From positions 8,894,297 through 8,958,296 of the forward strand of contig OY741266.1 in the NCBI GenBank assembly GCA_963514095.1: a stretch of DNA of 64,000 nt, written 5' to 3'. Position numbers and translations under genes: made by a program. The notes beneath the pieces are model-generated. The model saw only the letters and a list, made by a program, of their open reading frames with translations, was not told where the DNA came from and made no database searches. Shown here piece after piece: positions 11,948 through 22,940 of the stretch (the stretch's first letter is position 1; every line of letters begins with the position of its first letter). Origin of the DNA: Eutrigla gurnardus (taxonomy: Eukaryota; Chordata; Actinopteri; Perciformes; Triglidae).

Positions 11948-13679
11948 TCAGTCATCGTCGTCGTCATCTTCAGGGACAAAGATGTCATGCTCCTCCAAGA
12001 GAGCGGCAAAGTTCTTGCTGATCAGAGTTCCCACGTACAGGAAAGGCACTACCACTGCCGTCATGCGAATAAGACCAAATGGTGTCTGGAAAACATAGGA
12101 ATAGTCGAGAAACATTAAAATGAGTTTATTTAAGGCGGGACACATTAATCCCCAGCTCAGTTTGAATGAGGACATTTTGTTTCCAGATTTGTTATCATAG
12201 ACAACTATTTCTCTGGAAGACAAATACAAAATATCATCTACAGTGTTACTATAGCAGAGCAAAGATGCCCTGCTCACAGTGTTGGTGGATAATTGCCTCT
12301 GGCAGCTGCGACAGTAGACCAGTAGTCAACTCAGTTTCAGTCTTCCTGAATTTAGTTTCTCCCATTAAAAGTTTTTTTTGTTGTTGTTCATTCCTTATCT
12401 CAATCAAGGGTCAAAGAACAGAGGGTGTACAAATTATAAAGGCCCCTACGGAGAGTAAATTGACTTGAAGAGACATTGAGTGCAACGAAGCCCAATTTTG
12501 TCAAGAGCAGGCTACACAAAACATTTCCCAAAGACAGTGCACAGCATTTACATAATTTTAATATGTAACAAAAATAACAGAATTTAATTTTTATTTGAAA
12601 AGCTTTAAATTAAAGCATGATGTCACCTGACATATATGGGGCTTTGTGGTGGGTCCTACTTTACTTAATTACTAGGCCCTGTCATTATCTCATTGCATAT
12701 TTCTACAGTAAAGCACTTAATCAAATTACCCACAGCTCATTTTGGCCCAGCTGGTACTTTAGCAGAGAAAGATAGAAAAACGTACTGAGGGAATGGGAGG
12801 AAGTGGAGGTTATTGGGAGAGCCATCAACCCAGTTTGTTCTGGGGCTCCACAGCCATGGGGTTAACAATTGTTAAAATGTTTTGGACGACATATTTCTTT
12901 GAATTTGGCCCTTCTTTATGACCTGCAGTTTTGATTCAATCATATTTAATTATATGAGATTGGGTCAATTAGAGGTTAACACGGATTTCCCGTTTAGTCT
13001 CGACACGACAGTGAAGCTGATTCACACTTACAGCTAATATTAACTGTGTGACGTTGCGTGGGGTTCAGTTTGGAGTGTATATTGCGTGTAAAAGTTACGT
13101 CTTCGTGTAATATAACGTTAAATGAAACGTTATCCTTCGTCGTTCTCGGCCTTTCTTACCTACCGAGATGTGTACCGTTTAGCTCGATCAAACAAAACAA
13201 TTAATCAGAGGCAAATGTATTATTAATATAATATTAATATTACTACGCCGTATTTTGCAAATGTTCGTATTACACATTATTTCAACTGCTAACATAAAAT
13301 GTCCACTAGACTCAATAGACTCGAGATTCGGGGCTGATTACTTCCTGAAAGCACATCGACGTTCGTGTAAACACGCGTTCATTGGCTGACTTGACTAACC
13401 AACGCGTCTCCTGCTCTTCTATTCGGTACAGCCGCTGTCAATCCAGCTTTAAGTCCCGCCTACGTCAGTCTTTTTACCGTCGGCTTTCCTCGGTAACCAA
13501 GGCAGAATAAAACTTACTTTATCCGGTTTCGGTAAGATTGCCCCCGACGACGTTGATACTGCGGTCCTGCTTTGAGTCGATCTGGATATGCTAGACGTTT
13601 TCGAGCCGGTGTTACGGCTCATTATCCCCGCATTTTTGGTGAAAAGTCGCAGCGGGAGCCGCAGTATACCCGTCGCCAT
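11948..13679 (-). CDS. smdt1: Essential MCU regulator EMRE, mitochondrial
   Basis: Two exons on the minus strand: 13679-13518 (54 codons, donor gtaagt) and 12085-11948 (45 codons plus stop), 99 residues in all, close to the 107 of human EMRE. The basic N-terminus, with no acidic residues, is a mitochondrial presequence. The C-terminal half carries the family signature: GAILPKPDK at the exon junction, one membrane helix around residues 62-77 (TAVVVPFLYVGTLIS with the GxxxS packing motif at G73-S77), KNFAALLEEHDIFVPE, and an all-aspartate tail. EMRE sits in the inner mitochondrial membrane, holds MCU open and links it to MICU1/2 through the acidic tail. The 5' UTR can be at most about 30 nt unless transcription starts inside the transposon that begins at 13711. 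Confidence 0.97.
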
Positions 13680-13710
13680 TTTTCCCAGTAATGTGAAGAA
13701 GGCAGGCTAC

Positions 13711-14519
13711 GGGTGCAGTCGAATAGTCAAAAAATAAGGTCCTAACTCCTATTCCTATCTCCTATTCCTTGACCTCTGGGGAAAACGTCACGGGGTCAAG
13801 GAAAGGCGATAGGAGAACTCAAAAGGACTTAGGAATAGTCGACCGCGGTGTTCAGAGAATCCGACCGGACTTTCACTAAGCTACGTCATTATAACGCGGC
13901 CGCTGATGATTGACAGCTGATGATCGGCACCGGTGATTGACGTGCGTCTGCACTGGAGAAACTACAATAATGGACTACAAAAAGCGCATCTTCCACTTCT
14001 CCACATGTTGGTTTTATAAACAGCTGGTTCACTGACCGGCTTCAGGTCCAGCAGCTCCTCCTTTCTGTTTGACCGTTGTTTTATTTACTTTTCATTTGTG
14101 GTTTTAGTTTCGTTTTTGTCAAACATTTGTAACATGATTGAAATAAATAAAAAAAAAACATTAAATTATTATCACTGTCCACACATTTATCATCACTATT
14201 CCAATTACTCTGTCTGCATGAAAGTCATTGTTAAATATGTAAATGCACCTATCGTTTGTTTTCATGAACGGCCGAGGTGTGCGGCACTTTAAATGTTGCT
14301 CTCGCAAAGAATTGTGGGTCGGCGTAATCTCCTTTCCTATCGCATAGGAAGGTCCGTTGCATCCTATGCTAAAGGAGCTCTGAAAGGAAGCATTGGAGCT
14401 CCTTTCCTATGCATTTAGAGAATTCGAACAGCTCTTATCATGGCGGCCACTTGTTTACTTCCGGGTCACTTCTTCAGTTAGGAACCTTCCTAAGCAAAAA
14501 AGACTATTCGACTGCACCC
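13711..14519. mobile_element. TIR DNA transposon (non-autonomous), 809 bp
   Basis: Bounded by perfect 18-bp inverted repeats, GGGTGCAGTCGAATAGTC at 13711-13728 and its reverse complement at 14502-14519. The flanking bases are TAC on both sides, a possible 3-bp target duplication that would suit a PIF/Harbinger-type element. There is no transposase-like open frame, so it is a MITE or deletion derivative. A second, truncated and inverted copy lies at 36550-37060. The left end is 31 bp upstream of the smdt1 ATG. Confidence 0.85.
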
Positions 14520-15752
14520 TACGTCTTAATGGGCGGGGCCGGGATTCTTTGGGTGCGTCTTGACGTTTCACCTACAGTCATAAAGTTGATGCATCAATTT
14601 CATTAATCAGATACTGAGAAATAAAACGCACTGTGTCTCCGATATATTTTGTGACGTTGTGACCTCATACAAATACGTTTTATTAATCAATTAATTAATT
14701 TACCGGGATGATACGCTATTTAAATATGTAGGAAATATTCACATCCACCTCACTAACCACAAGAAACAACATCACATCAATCTGAGGACCCATTTTATTC
14801 TCGATAAAATAATAATTAATAAATGAGTGTAAGCACAGAATAAATGAAATACAAGCAAATGTTTTGTCCATAGTCTGCACAAGTCTATTCTTAAAACCGA
14901 AATTTGTCGCTTTCTTTTTTGATGTGATAGATAATTATTTAACTTCATCACCAGTATGACCAAGTATGGACCACAATCCAAAAACAACAGTTCAAAGCAT
15001 TTTTGATATGTCTGTTCCTGAACAAATGTAATACTTGTATCAATGTGGCCAATAAAATGTCTGTAAAGCGAACAACGTTGATCTCTGTGATTTATACAAT
15101 TCCTTTCCAAAAATCATCCTCACATAGACTCTTGTAGTATGGTTAGGGCTGTAGCTCCTCTTGCTGACAGATTGTTTTCTAGGAACATAGGGTTTTAACA
15201 AAAAAAGTACAATAAGGTAAATAAAAAACGTACACACTGTACTTTATAGGCTGAATCAAGTTTGTTTAAACTATTTATATCTAAATGTGACAAGTCAATC
15301 ATGAATACAATAATACAGTATTTCTTCTTGGTGTTGCGGAGAGGGGTTTGAAATGGCTTTGTGAGCTTCATTATAAAACTTACAGAAAATACAAATGTAC
15401 TGTTTAACATTCAAATAATGTAAATAATCCACAATTAAACATTTAAAACAATGTCTAATTCAATAATGCAATAAATATACATTATGCTAATACGGTCGAT
15501 ATGTAATATACTGCACAATTAATTTGTTTTATATGTATGTATAAGTATGGGAACGCATTAAATACATGTATTTGTAAAGAATGTGTATTTGTAAAGAACT
15601 TTATTAACAACAAAGGATTCATACAATACAATAAAGAAAGGGCAGAGGCGGAGTGAGTTCATGGAGTTCAAATAAAATGTCCTTAAACATTTAAAAAGTC
15701 TGAATAACTTCAGCTCGTCACGTAAAGTGTCGTATTGCATTTCCTAACGTTG
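14520..15752. other. Intergenic, A/T-rich; no gene seen
   Basis: The DNA between the transposon and the luc7l promoter is A/T-rich on both strands. The open frames are short, with no recognisable motif. Confidence 0.5.
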
Positions 15753-15769
15753 TGATAGTGCTGTGTAAC

Positions 15770-16324
15770 GTCACCAAACCGAGCAGCGCGCGGCTGACTG
15801 CAGCACTTCCTCGAGGCGGCGGGACTAGAGCGCGCTTCGCGGCGACGCGCACGAAGGGGAAGTGGAAAAGGCGGAAGAAAGGACGTTGAATAAACTTGCC
15901 AACTTCTAGCCGACTGGCTAGAGATACAATTAGAAACTATGTTACAGAAGAACCGGTGACTTCTTTTTGTACAGATTCAGTTAGCTAACCCACCGCCCCC
16001 GTCTACATTCACTCACCGCTCTCTCAACTCGACACGACCACGGGACTCCAGTTTTCAAACAGACGTTGCTCAACCGACCCGAAGCCATCCACCGTTACAA
16101 AGTCACATTTAGCTTTCGTTAAAGTGCTGTGATAAACAGAGACTCGCACCACCGTTACACACCACCTGCTCGCCGGTTCGGCGGGACCCGGGCTTTTCTG
16201 CTTGTGGGAAAAGTTGTCCGCGGTTGGCGGAGGAGCCGACGAGGCCTGCAATCGAGGAGGCTGCATGTGTGAAGTCTTGCTGGCGTGGAGTGACTCACAA
16301 AACGTTAGCTAAACCTTCGTAAAC
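15770..16324 (+). promoter_or_regulatory. luc7l CpG-rich promoter and 5' UTR
   Basis: GC and CpG content rise sharply from about 15770 (gcgcgcggctgac, gcgcgcttcgcggcgacgcgc), after A/T-rich flank, and stay high to the luc7l ATG at 16325. This is the usual form of a housekeeping promoter. The start site is not determined. Confidence 0.6.
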
Positions 16325-17716
16325 ATGTCGGCCCAGGCACAGATGCGAGCGATGCTGGACCAGCTCATGGGGACGGGGAGAGACGGTGAGCCCGGCTGGC
16401 TTTGGTTGAGATCGGTTACTGGTCGGACCAGGACAGGAGTTTGTGTTATTGCTAGCATTAGCCGAATAGCTAACCAATATGCCAGTCAGTGAGGCATGCT
16501 TTGCAAACCAAGCTAGCTAACATGAGGATAGCCTGCCGGCTAGCTACCTGTTGTGTTTGACACGTTAAGTTAAGTTCATGCAAACGTCACCCACGGGGAA
16601 AAAAACATGAATAACATGTTAGCACTGTGTTGATCTTGGTCAGTGTGCGACGATATTCTCCGTTGCTGCCTTTATCGCCACCAGATGTTGTCATTTCATT
16701 AGTCTCGACCCCAGTAGTTAACTATTGGGGGTTACTTGTTAGGTAACGGATGTGTGACTCATGCATGGCAATTTTGACACCTCAATGATTTGATGTATTG
16801 TGTTATGTTTAAGTTTGGGTCTGACTGGCAAGTCGACATGTCTTTCTGCCCTTTGGTTTCTGTTTTAAGGAGATAGCATGCGGCAGAGAATCAAATTCGC
16901 TGATGAGCGAGTCTGCAAAAGTCACCTCCTGGATTCATGTCCTCACGACATTCTGTCTGGCACCGTAAGTATCACGTTTATGGTATTTATATAAAGTATA
17001 ATATCATGTACATTCCAGTGACAAAGTGTCAGGACAGCTCTTGTCATAGGTTTTGGCCCTACTCTTAAACACAAAATGACACAATGGATACCTTGATAGT
17101 GAGATGGGAGGAGAGGCTACGATACAGACCTGACACAGCACCACTAGGAAAGTCTCACATGTCAGGGTCACAGGCTGCAGCCAGATTTTGCCTGTAAACA
17201 TTTGAAGTTAACTTTTAAAACGTATCCAGTTACTTTCTGTCCCCTAAACTGTGAGGCTGTTAATTAAAAAGGCATGTTTCCAACACCATTCATCAAATGT
17301 GAATGCAAAAAACCTTTTAATTAAAGTAAAATAAAGTGTTTTTATTTGAAATTCAACATGAGGGAGTACAAAATGAATACAAAAAGAGGTGCCCTGTATG
17401 TCACAACCATACAGAAATGCACCACTGTGATCTTTTAAGTATGTGAATAAAAAGATGATGATGATGATATCACATTTACAGTCTCTAATGTGATGCCATT
17501 TGAAATGCTCTGAAGACTGGGTGACATTTTAACATGTGAACTAGCGTGGAAACGAGTGAAATGATAAATGATAAATCATACAAACTTTCACTTTCTGATT
17601 TCTGACAGAGAATGGATCTGGGAGAGTGTATGAAAGTCCATGACCTGGCCCTCAGAGCAGACTACGAGATCGCCTCTAAAGAACAAGAGTATTTCTTTGA
17701 ACTTGATGTGAGTAGT

Positions 17717-17774
<58 letters not shown>

Positions 17775-20700
17775 ACACACACACTAAAACCCCACTAGCT
17801 GTGGCTTTTGAGAAAGTAGTAGTTGTTTTCTAAGAATCCACTGTACTCAGTTACTGAGAATACACATCTTTATATCGTTAACCAAAGGTGTCTAAAGTGA
17901 AGACATGTCAAATATCTAAGTGAGACAAACTTATGCTTCTCACATTTCCAAACATATCAGGTCTGAGTGCTGCTGTTGAGTTGTGACTGACTGCATAGTC
18001 TAATTTAAAGAACGATTGAGAGAAGGGTGAGCGTGGCAGAATGCCTTTATATTAAGCGCTAGCGATACAAATGACTATTTCTACAAAGAGTGGACAAACA
18101 TTTCCCAAAAGTTTGTTGCTTTAGAAAGTTTTGGAAGATGCATGTATATCACATTTTTGTTTGTTTACACATACGAAAACCCATGTATCTCATGTTTTTT
18201 CTGCAGGCTGCTGAACACCTTCAGTCTTTCATAGCAGACTGTGACCGCAGGACAGAGCTAGCCAAGAAGAGACTTGCCGAGACGCAGGATGAGATCAGCG
18301 CTGAAGTTGCTGCAAAGGTGACAAACTCACGGTTGCTAGTGGGATTATCATCAGGTCTTTATGAATGCTGTGCTCTTTATAACAAGGTCAAACTCATCTC
18401 CTGGGGGAAAGCACACTCGCACCATCTGGTTACTATGAATCCAAAAGTGTAAAAGTACAGTGTAGAGAAACATTTTTGTCTGTGTGTCTCCTGTGATGAA
18501 AAGGCTGAACGCGTCCATGAGCTGAACGAGGAGATTGGGAAGCTGCTGGCCCGAGCAGAGCAGCTCGGTGGGGAGGGGAACGTAGATGAAGCCCAGCAGC
18601 TGCTGGAAATGGTGGAGAAGACACGAGGTCTGAAGAAAGAAGCAGAGGTCAGAACGTTAACAGCTGTGTTGTGACTACTTTATTATGTTAGAATAGATGA
18701 ATGTCTTTAGTTTAATTATTGGGTTCAGACCATGACGATGTGTGATTAGCTATTGACATTACTAATATATTTCTTCACCTGTTGTTGTTGTTGTTGTTGC
18801 AGGATGTGTACAGAAACTCGATGCCAGCCTCCAGCTTTCAGCAACAAAAACTGCGGGTGTGCGAGGTGTGCTCCGCTTACTTGGGTCTTCACGACAACGA
18901 TCGTCGTCTAGCTGACCACTTTGGGGGGAAACTGCACATCGGCTTCATTGAAATTCGGGAGAAGCTTGAAAAGCTCAGGGTAAGGGGTGCACAGGAACGA
19001 GCACACCCAGCTACTTAACATTGCATGATCATTCCTCAATTAGTAATTTCACTTATGTTTCCATTATGTGCTGAACATGGAACAGAATCGTCTGTTGGGT
19101 TGTTTCAGTTGTGTGCTATTTTTGTTTTATCCAGAAAGCAGTTGTAGAGAAACAAGAAAGAATGCGGACTAGAAGACGAGAGGAACGTGAACGAGACGAC
19201 GAAAGAGAGCGACAGTGGGAGTTGGAGCGGGAACGAGAACGAGAGAGCGAACGCGAACGGGAGCGCGAACGAGAGCGGGAGCGAGAGCGTGAACGAGAGC
19301 GTGAATGGGAGAGGGAACGCGAAAGGGAGAGGGAGCGTAGGAGGTAAGAACATTGACGTACATTGCTACTGCTTACTAAGAGACAGTTGAGTGTCATCTG
19401 TAAACTGTCTGATTTGTGTTTCTGCCTTAGGTCGAGGTCTAGAAGCGGAGAACGATACAGGTCAGAGTGGCTTCTAATTTCACAATATCTACACATTCAC
19501 AGTACAACTGAATACTATATATCAAGTTTACTTGATAGCTGTGATGCAGCAGTGTTTTATATTGGAATATTTTTAGATATTTTTTGCAAATATCGCTTTA
19601 GAACCAACCCTGATATGATTAATGGAGTAAAGTAATCTACAGTTTATTTAATCAGTAACTATTTTGATAATCAATTAAATGGTTTGAGTATATTTTTATT
19701 TTTTCAGAAAAAAAAGACAATCTCCAGCATCTAAAATATGTAGTGCTGTATGTCATTTACTACATCTACATGTAGATGTAGTAAACTGAATAGTTTTGAG
19801 TTGTGGAAAAAACATGATTTTTTAAAATGGCACTTGGGCTTTGGGAAACACTGATCGACATTTTTCAGTATCTAATGAAAATATATAGATCAAACAACTT
19901 ATTGATGAATCATCAATCATTGACAGCAAAAATAGCAGTCCTACGCAGTCTGGTGATGAAGTAAGCAGGAAGCAGTTCAGAGGTTGAGGTGGCTATGGTG
20001 TACAAGTTGTAACAACACACTTGAAATGGTAAAAGCGGTGAATATAAGGTTAGTGATGTCATGAGGCTGCGGTTCAGAGCCGTATGCATATCTGAAAATA
20101 ATACACCCCTTCAGGTTGAATAATACGATTTGAATCATAGCAGCAGTGTTACTGGGGTTTCCTTTCCTAAAATAGTCACAGTGGGGGACCTGAAAGAAAT
20201 AAACTAAATAAATTAAGATCACCACCACTACTACATAAAAAATATTATACTTTATCAAATATAACATCAGTATGCTTCAGTTTATATCCTTTATCTGCAA
20301 ATGTTTACCTCTTTTTTTCACTGTTTTTATGCCTCAACATCAGCAACGGCATCATATGACAACTTCATACAAATGTCTAATAGGATCAGATGAAGTGATG
20401 AATTTGGACATGGGTCTATACTGCAACTTGATGAGTCGACCGAGGTCAAGTTGGTAATTGTAATTGTACAATTATTTTTCCAGGGACGGAGGAACTTCGA
20501 CTTCATCCTCTCATCGATCAAGACGCCACCGCTCCTCTCGTTCCAGAGAAGAAGGTGGAGATCGGGACAGAGAGAGGAAACATCGTCACAAGGAGAGGCA
20601 CCGCTCACGCTCCCAGTCTCACAGGCACAAGAGGAAGAGGTGTGGCTTTTATCCATCCCTAACACATCTATACATATTAGGGACATTGTGATGCATATGT

Positions 20701-21141
20701 TGTATTGAAAATATATCCAGTTTTCATGCTCTGATATCTTACTTTCACCCTGCTAGGTCTGACTTGCTTCCAGATATTGAGAACCCTCTTTACTTTCCGA
20801 CCATGTTGCAAAAACAAAATGTCAAACTCAAATCAAGGTTGTCAAGTCCTCGCTCTTGTGCTGGAAGTGTAATTTTCATGATGATTGTTTTTCCTCTCAG
20901 GTCCTCCAGAGAAGGATCATCTCACCCTCGTGACAGAGAGCCCTCGCCATCCCAGGAGAGGGGTAAAGAGGGGGCAGCAGGAGAGGGTTGGCGTGAGGAC
21001 AAGGCGGAGTTCGGGGAATGGCAGGACAAGGGGAAGTCCCCCTCCGCGGAAACCGCCGGGGGCAGGGAACGAGAGAGATCCCTGTCGTACGAGCGAGACC
21101 GACGCTCCAGCTCTGAGGAGCGAGAATCCGGGGAGATATGA
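16325..21141 (+). CDS. luc7l: LUC7-like protein, U1 snRNP-associated splicing factor
   Basis: Ten exons: 16325-16385, 16870-16964, 17609-17707, 18207-18317, 18504-18647, 18803-18979, 19135-19343, 19431-19460, 20484-20639, 20901-21141. All phases agree, giving 440 residues. It starts MSAQAQMRAMLDQLMG, the exact LUC7 family opening. It has the first Cys/His cluster (VCKSHLLDSCPHDILSGT), a coiled coil (residues about 85-170), a second zinc finger at about 190-215 (CEVC...HFGGKLH) and a long RE/RS tail from about 230 ending ESGEI. LUC7 proteins bind U1 snRNP and help 5' splice-site choice in the nucleus. The exon at 19135 encodes an unusually pure Arg-Glu tract. A paralogue (luc7l2) is possible; the start and C-terminus favour luc7l. 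Confidence 0.92.
17718..17786. repeat. (CA)n microsatellite
   Basis: About 33 CA units starting 11 bp after the donor of luc7l exon 3. Confidence 0.95.
19170..19342 (+). repeat. Coding low-complexity RE/ER tract of luc7l
   Basis: An imperfect gagcg(n)/gaacg(n) hexamer array encodes alternating Arg and Glu with few interruptions. It is a coding microsatellite inside luc7l exon 7 and explains long open frames in every other frame. Confidence 0.85.
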
Positions 21142-22025
21142 ACAGGAGTGGACGCCTCCAAAGTCTTTGAATTGGATATATTAATTACTAAAAGGAGCAT
21201 GGAGAGATGAGTGCGTGCTGGTGCGAATGTGTGTTTGTCGGCTTTGTATGTGTGTTCATGTTACACATTAGCAGGGGTGGATGGTGGAAACATAACATGG
21301 GGATGAGGGAACAACTTCAGTGGTGGCGGTCAAGGAAACATGCAAAATCTACTTTTATAAGACTGAATAATGAGGCTAGTGTGACCTGGAGCAGTATAGT
21401 CATTTTTTATGCCTTCTTGCCCATCTTATGTACAGTTGTTTCAACATGGAGGAGTGAGTGATGAGACGGCAGCCCTACTTCGAGTCTGTCTGATTTTACT
21501 CACACGAAGTGCTGTGTTTTTTTTTTATCATTAGTTGAACCTTCAATGTCGATCCTGTGTTTCCTGTTCTGTTAGAAGGAATCAGTCCGTTTCAGTAGCT
21601 GTGGATTCATTTACGTGGGTGGACTCATTAATGTGGAATCCCTCGCAGTTATGTTTGAAATGAGCTGTGAATGACTGAAGGCACTTCTGATGTTTGTGTT
21701 TTATTTGCTGCCTTCAAGCCATAACAATCTCATTTGGGAAATCCGATACACATCCCCGAGCCTGCCTTTAAATTCAGGACGCAGGGATGAGCTCATACTT
21801 AAATTTAAAAAAAAGAAGAAAATAAATTCACTTGTCCCCCTGAAACAGTTATCCAAATATTTCAACTCAGTTCCTGGCATATGAATGCATATAGACGATG
21901 TGCATATTTACATACTGACCCTTAAACACCCAGGGACTTGTGTCCTGTTTGCTGTGATACAACCTGGATGTACTGGGGGAATTTGCTGTGCCACCATTAA
22001 ATGAATAAAATTGTCTGCTTCTATT
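21142..22025 (+). other. luc7l 3' UTR with polyadenylation signal
   Basis: No coding features. An AATAAA at 22004-22009 is a good candidate polyadenylation signal about 865 nt after the stop. Confidence 0.6.
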
Positions 22026-22739
22026 CAACTAAAATGTGTTTTCTACAAATTTCTCTTCTACTTCACCATCTGTTTATGCGTCCAGTGTGGACAAATTAAG
22101 CAGGTTCTAATGTGTATAGAGATGGGCTGTAGCCAGATTATTCCTAACTCTTAGCTTCATTCATGTCTAACAAAATAATCTGTTTTTTTGGGGTTCAATT
22201 TGACCATTTTGGTCCTATCATTGATCACATCCATGCAGTAATGGAAGACAAACTTGCATCTTTTACACAATTTAAAGTTGCCACAGGGTAGAAATTCTCT
22301 TGTAATTAAAGTCCTGCAAAATAAAATGTACTTCATTACTACTCATTATCCAGAATGACCCATCTCCGAATAATTGTTATCACACAATTGTAATTTTTGT
22401 GCCAGCATCGCTAATGTTGCAGCTGGTAAATGTTTGGTGAACTACTTTATGTACTGTGGGGTGGCTTAATCTATAAAAATATATCATAATGCACTAATTG
22501 ATTATATTTTGCGTTAATAATCTGCAAAGCTAGCTTATCAAAATTAATGCAGTGAATTGAAAAGTGTAGCCTGAAGCATATTACATAGAATATATAAAGT
22601 ACAAGTACCTCAAAATTGTACTTAAATATAGCTGCGTTGGGACTCCTTTTGTGCTGATAAGTCCCCTTGGATAGGGAGACCAGCTGCAGTTACACTCCGA
22701 AAGTACAACCTGTACTCGAGTAGTGAACTGCGAAACACC

Positions 22740-22940
22740 CTGCAGCCTGTAGGTGGCAGAACACCACTGCCCGAATCAGAGGAAACGTCACGACGTCAAC
22801 TGCTGGGGGGGCGATCCTCATGACGTCAGACGTAGTTTAGAAAAGAAGCGCGAGGAGAGAAGCTGAAGAACTGAAATGAGCGATTCTGGACTCATTTACT
22901 AAAGTTAGGAAGCGGGCCTCGTTAGCGCGTTATCACCGGG
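22740..22940 (+). promoter_or_regulatory. cenpm proximal promoter with CRE palindrome
   Basis: A perfect TGACGTCA palindrome (22821-22828, the CREB/ATF consensus) lies 112 bp upstream of the cenpm ATG. A further acgtcacgacgtca cluster lies near 22787-22800. The local sequence is GC-richer than the surroundings. Confidence 0.5.

Noticed and set aside
15195..15740. Several minus-strand frames of 60-110 codons
   Set aside because: A/T-rich, hydrophobic by composition, with no splice-linked partners or family motifs.
19105..19496. Antisense Ser/Arg-rich 126-codon frame that looks like an SR protein
   Set aside because: It is the complement of the luc7l Arg-Glu repeat and lacks splice or start support.
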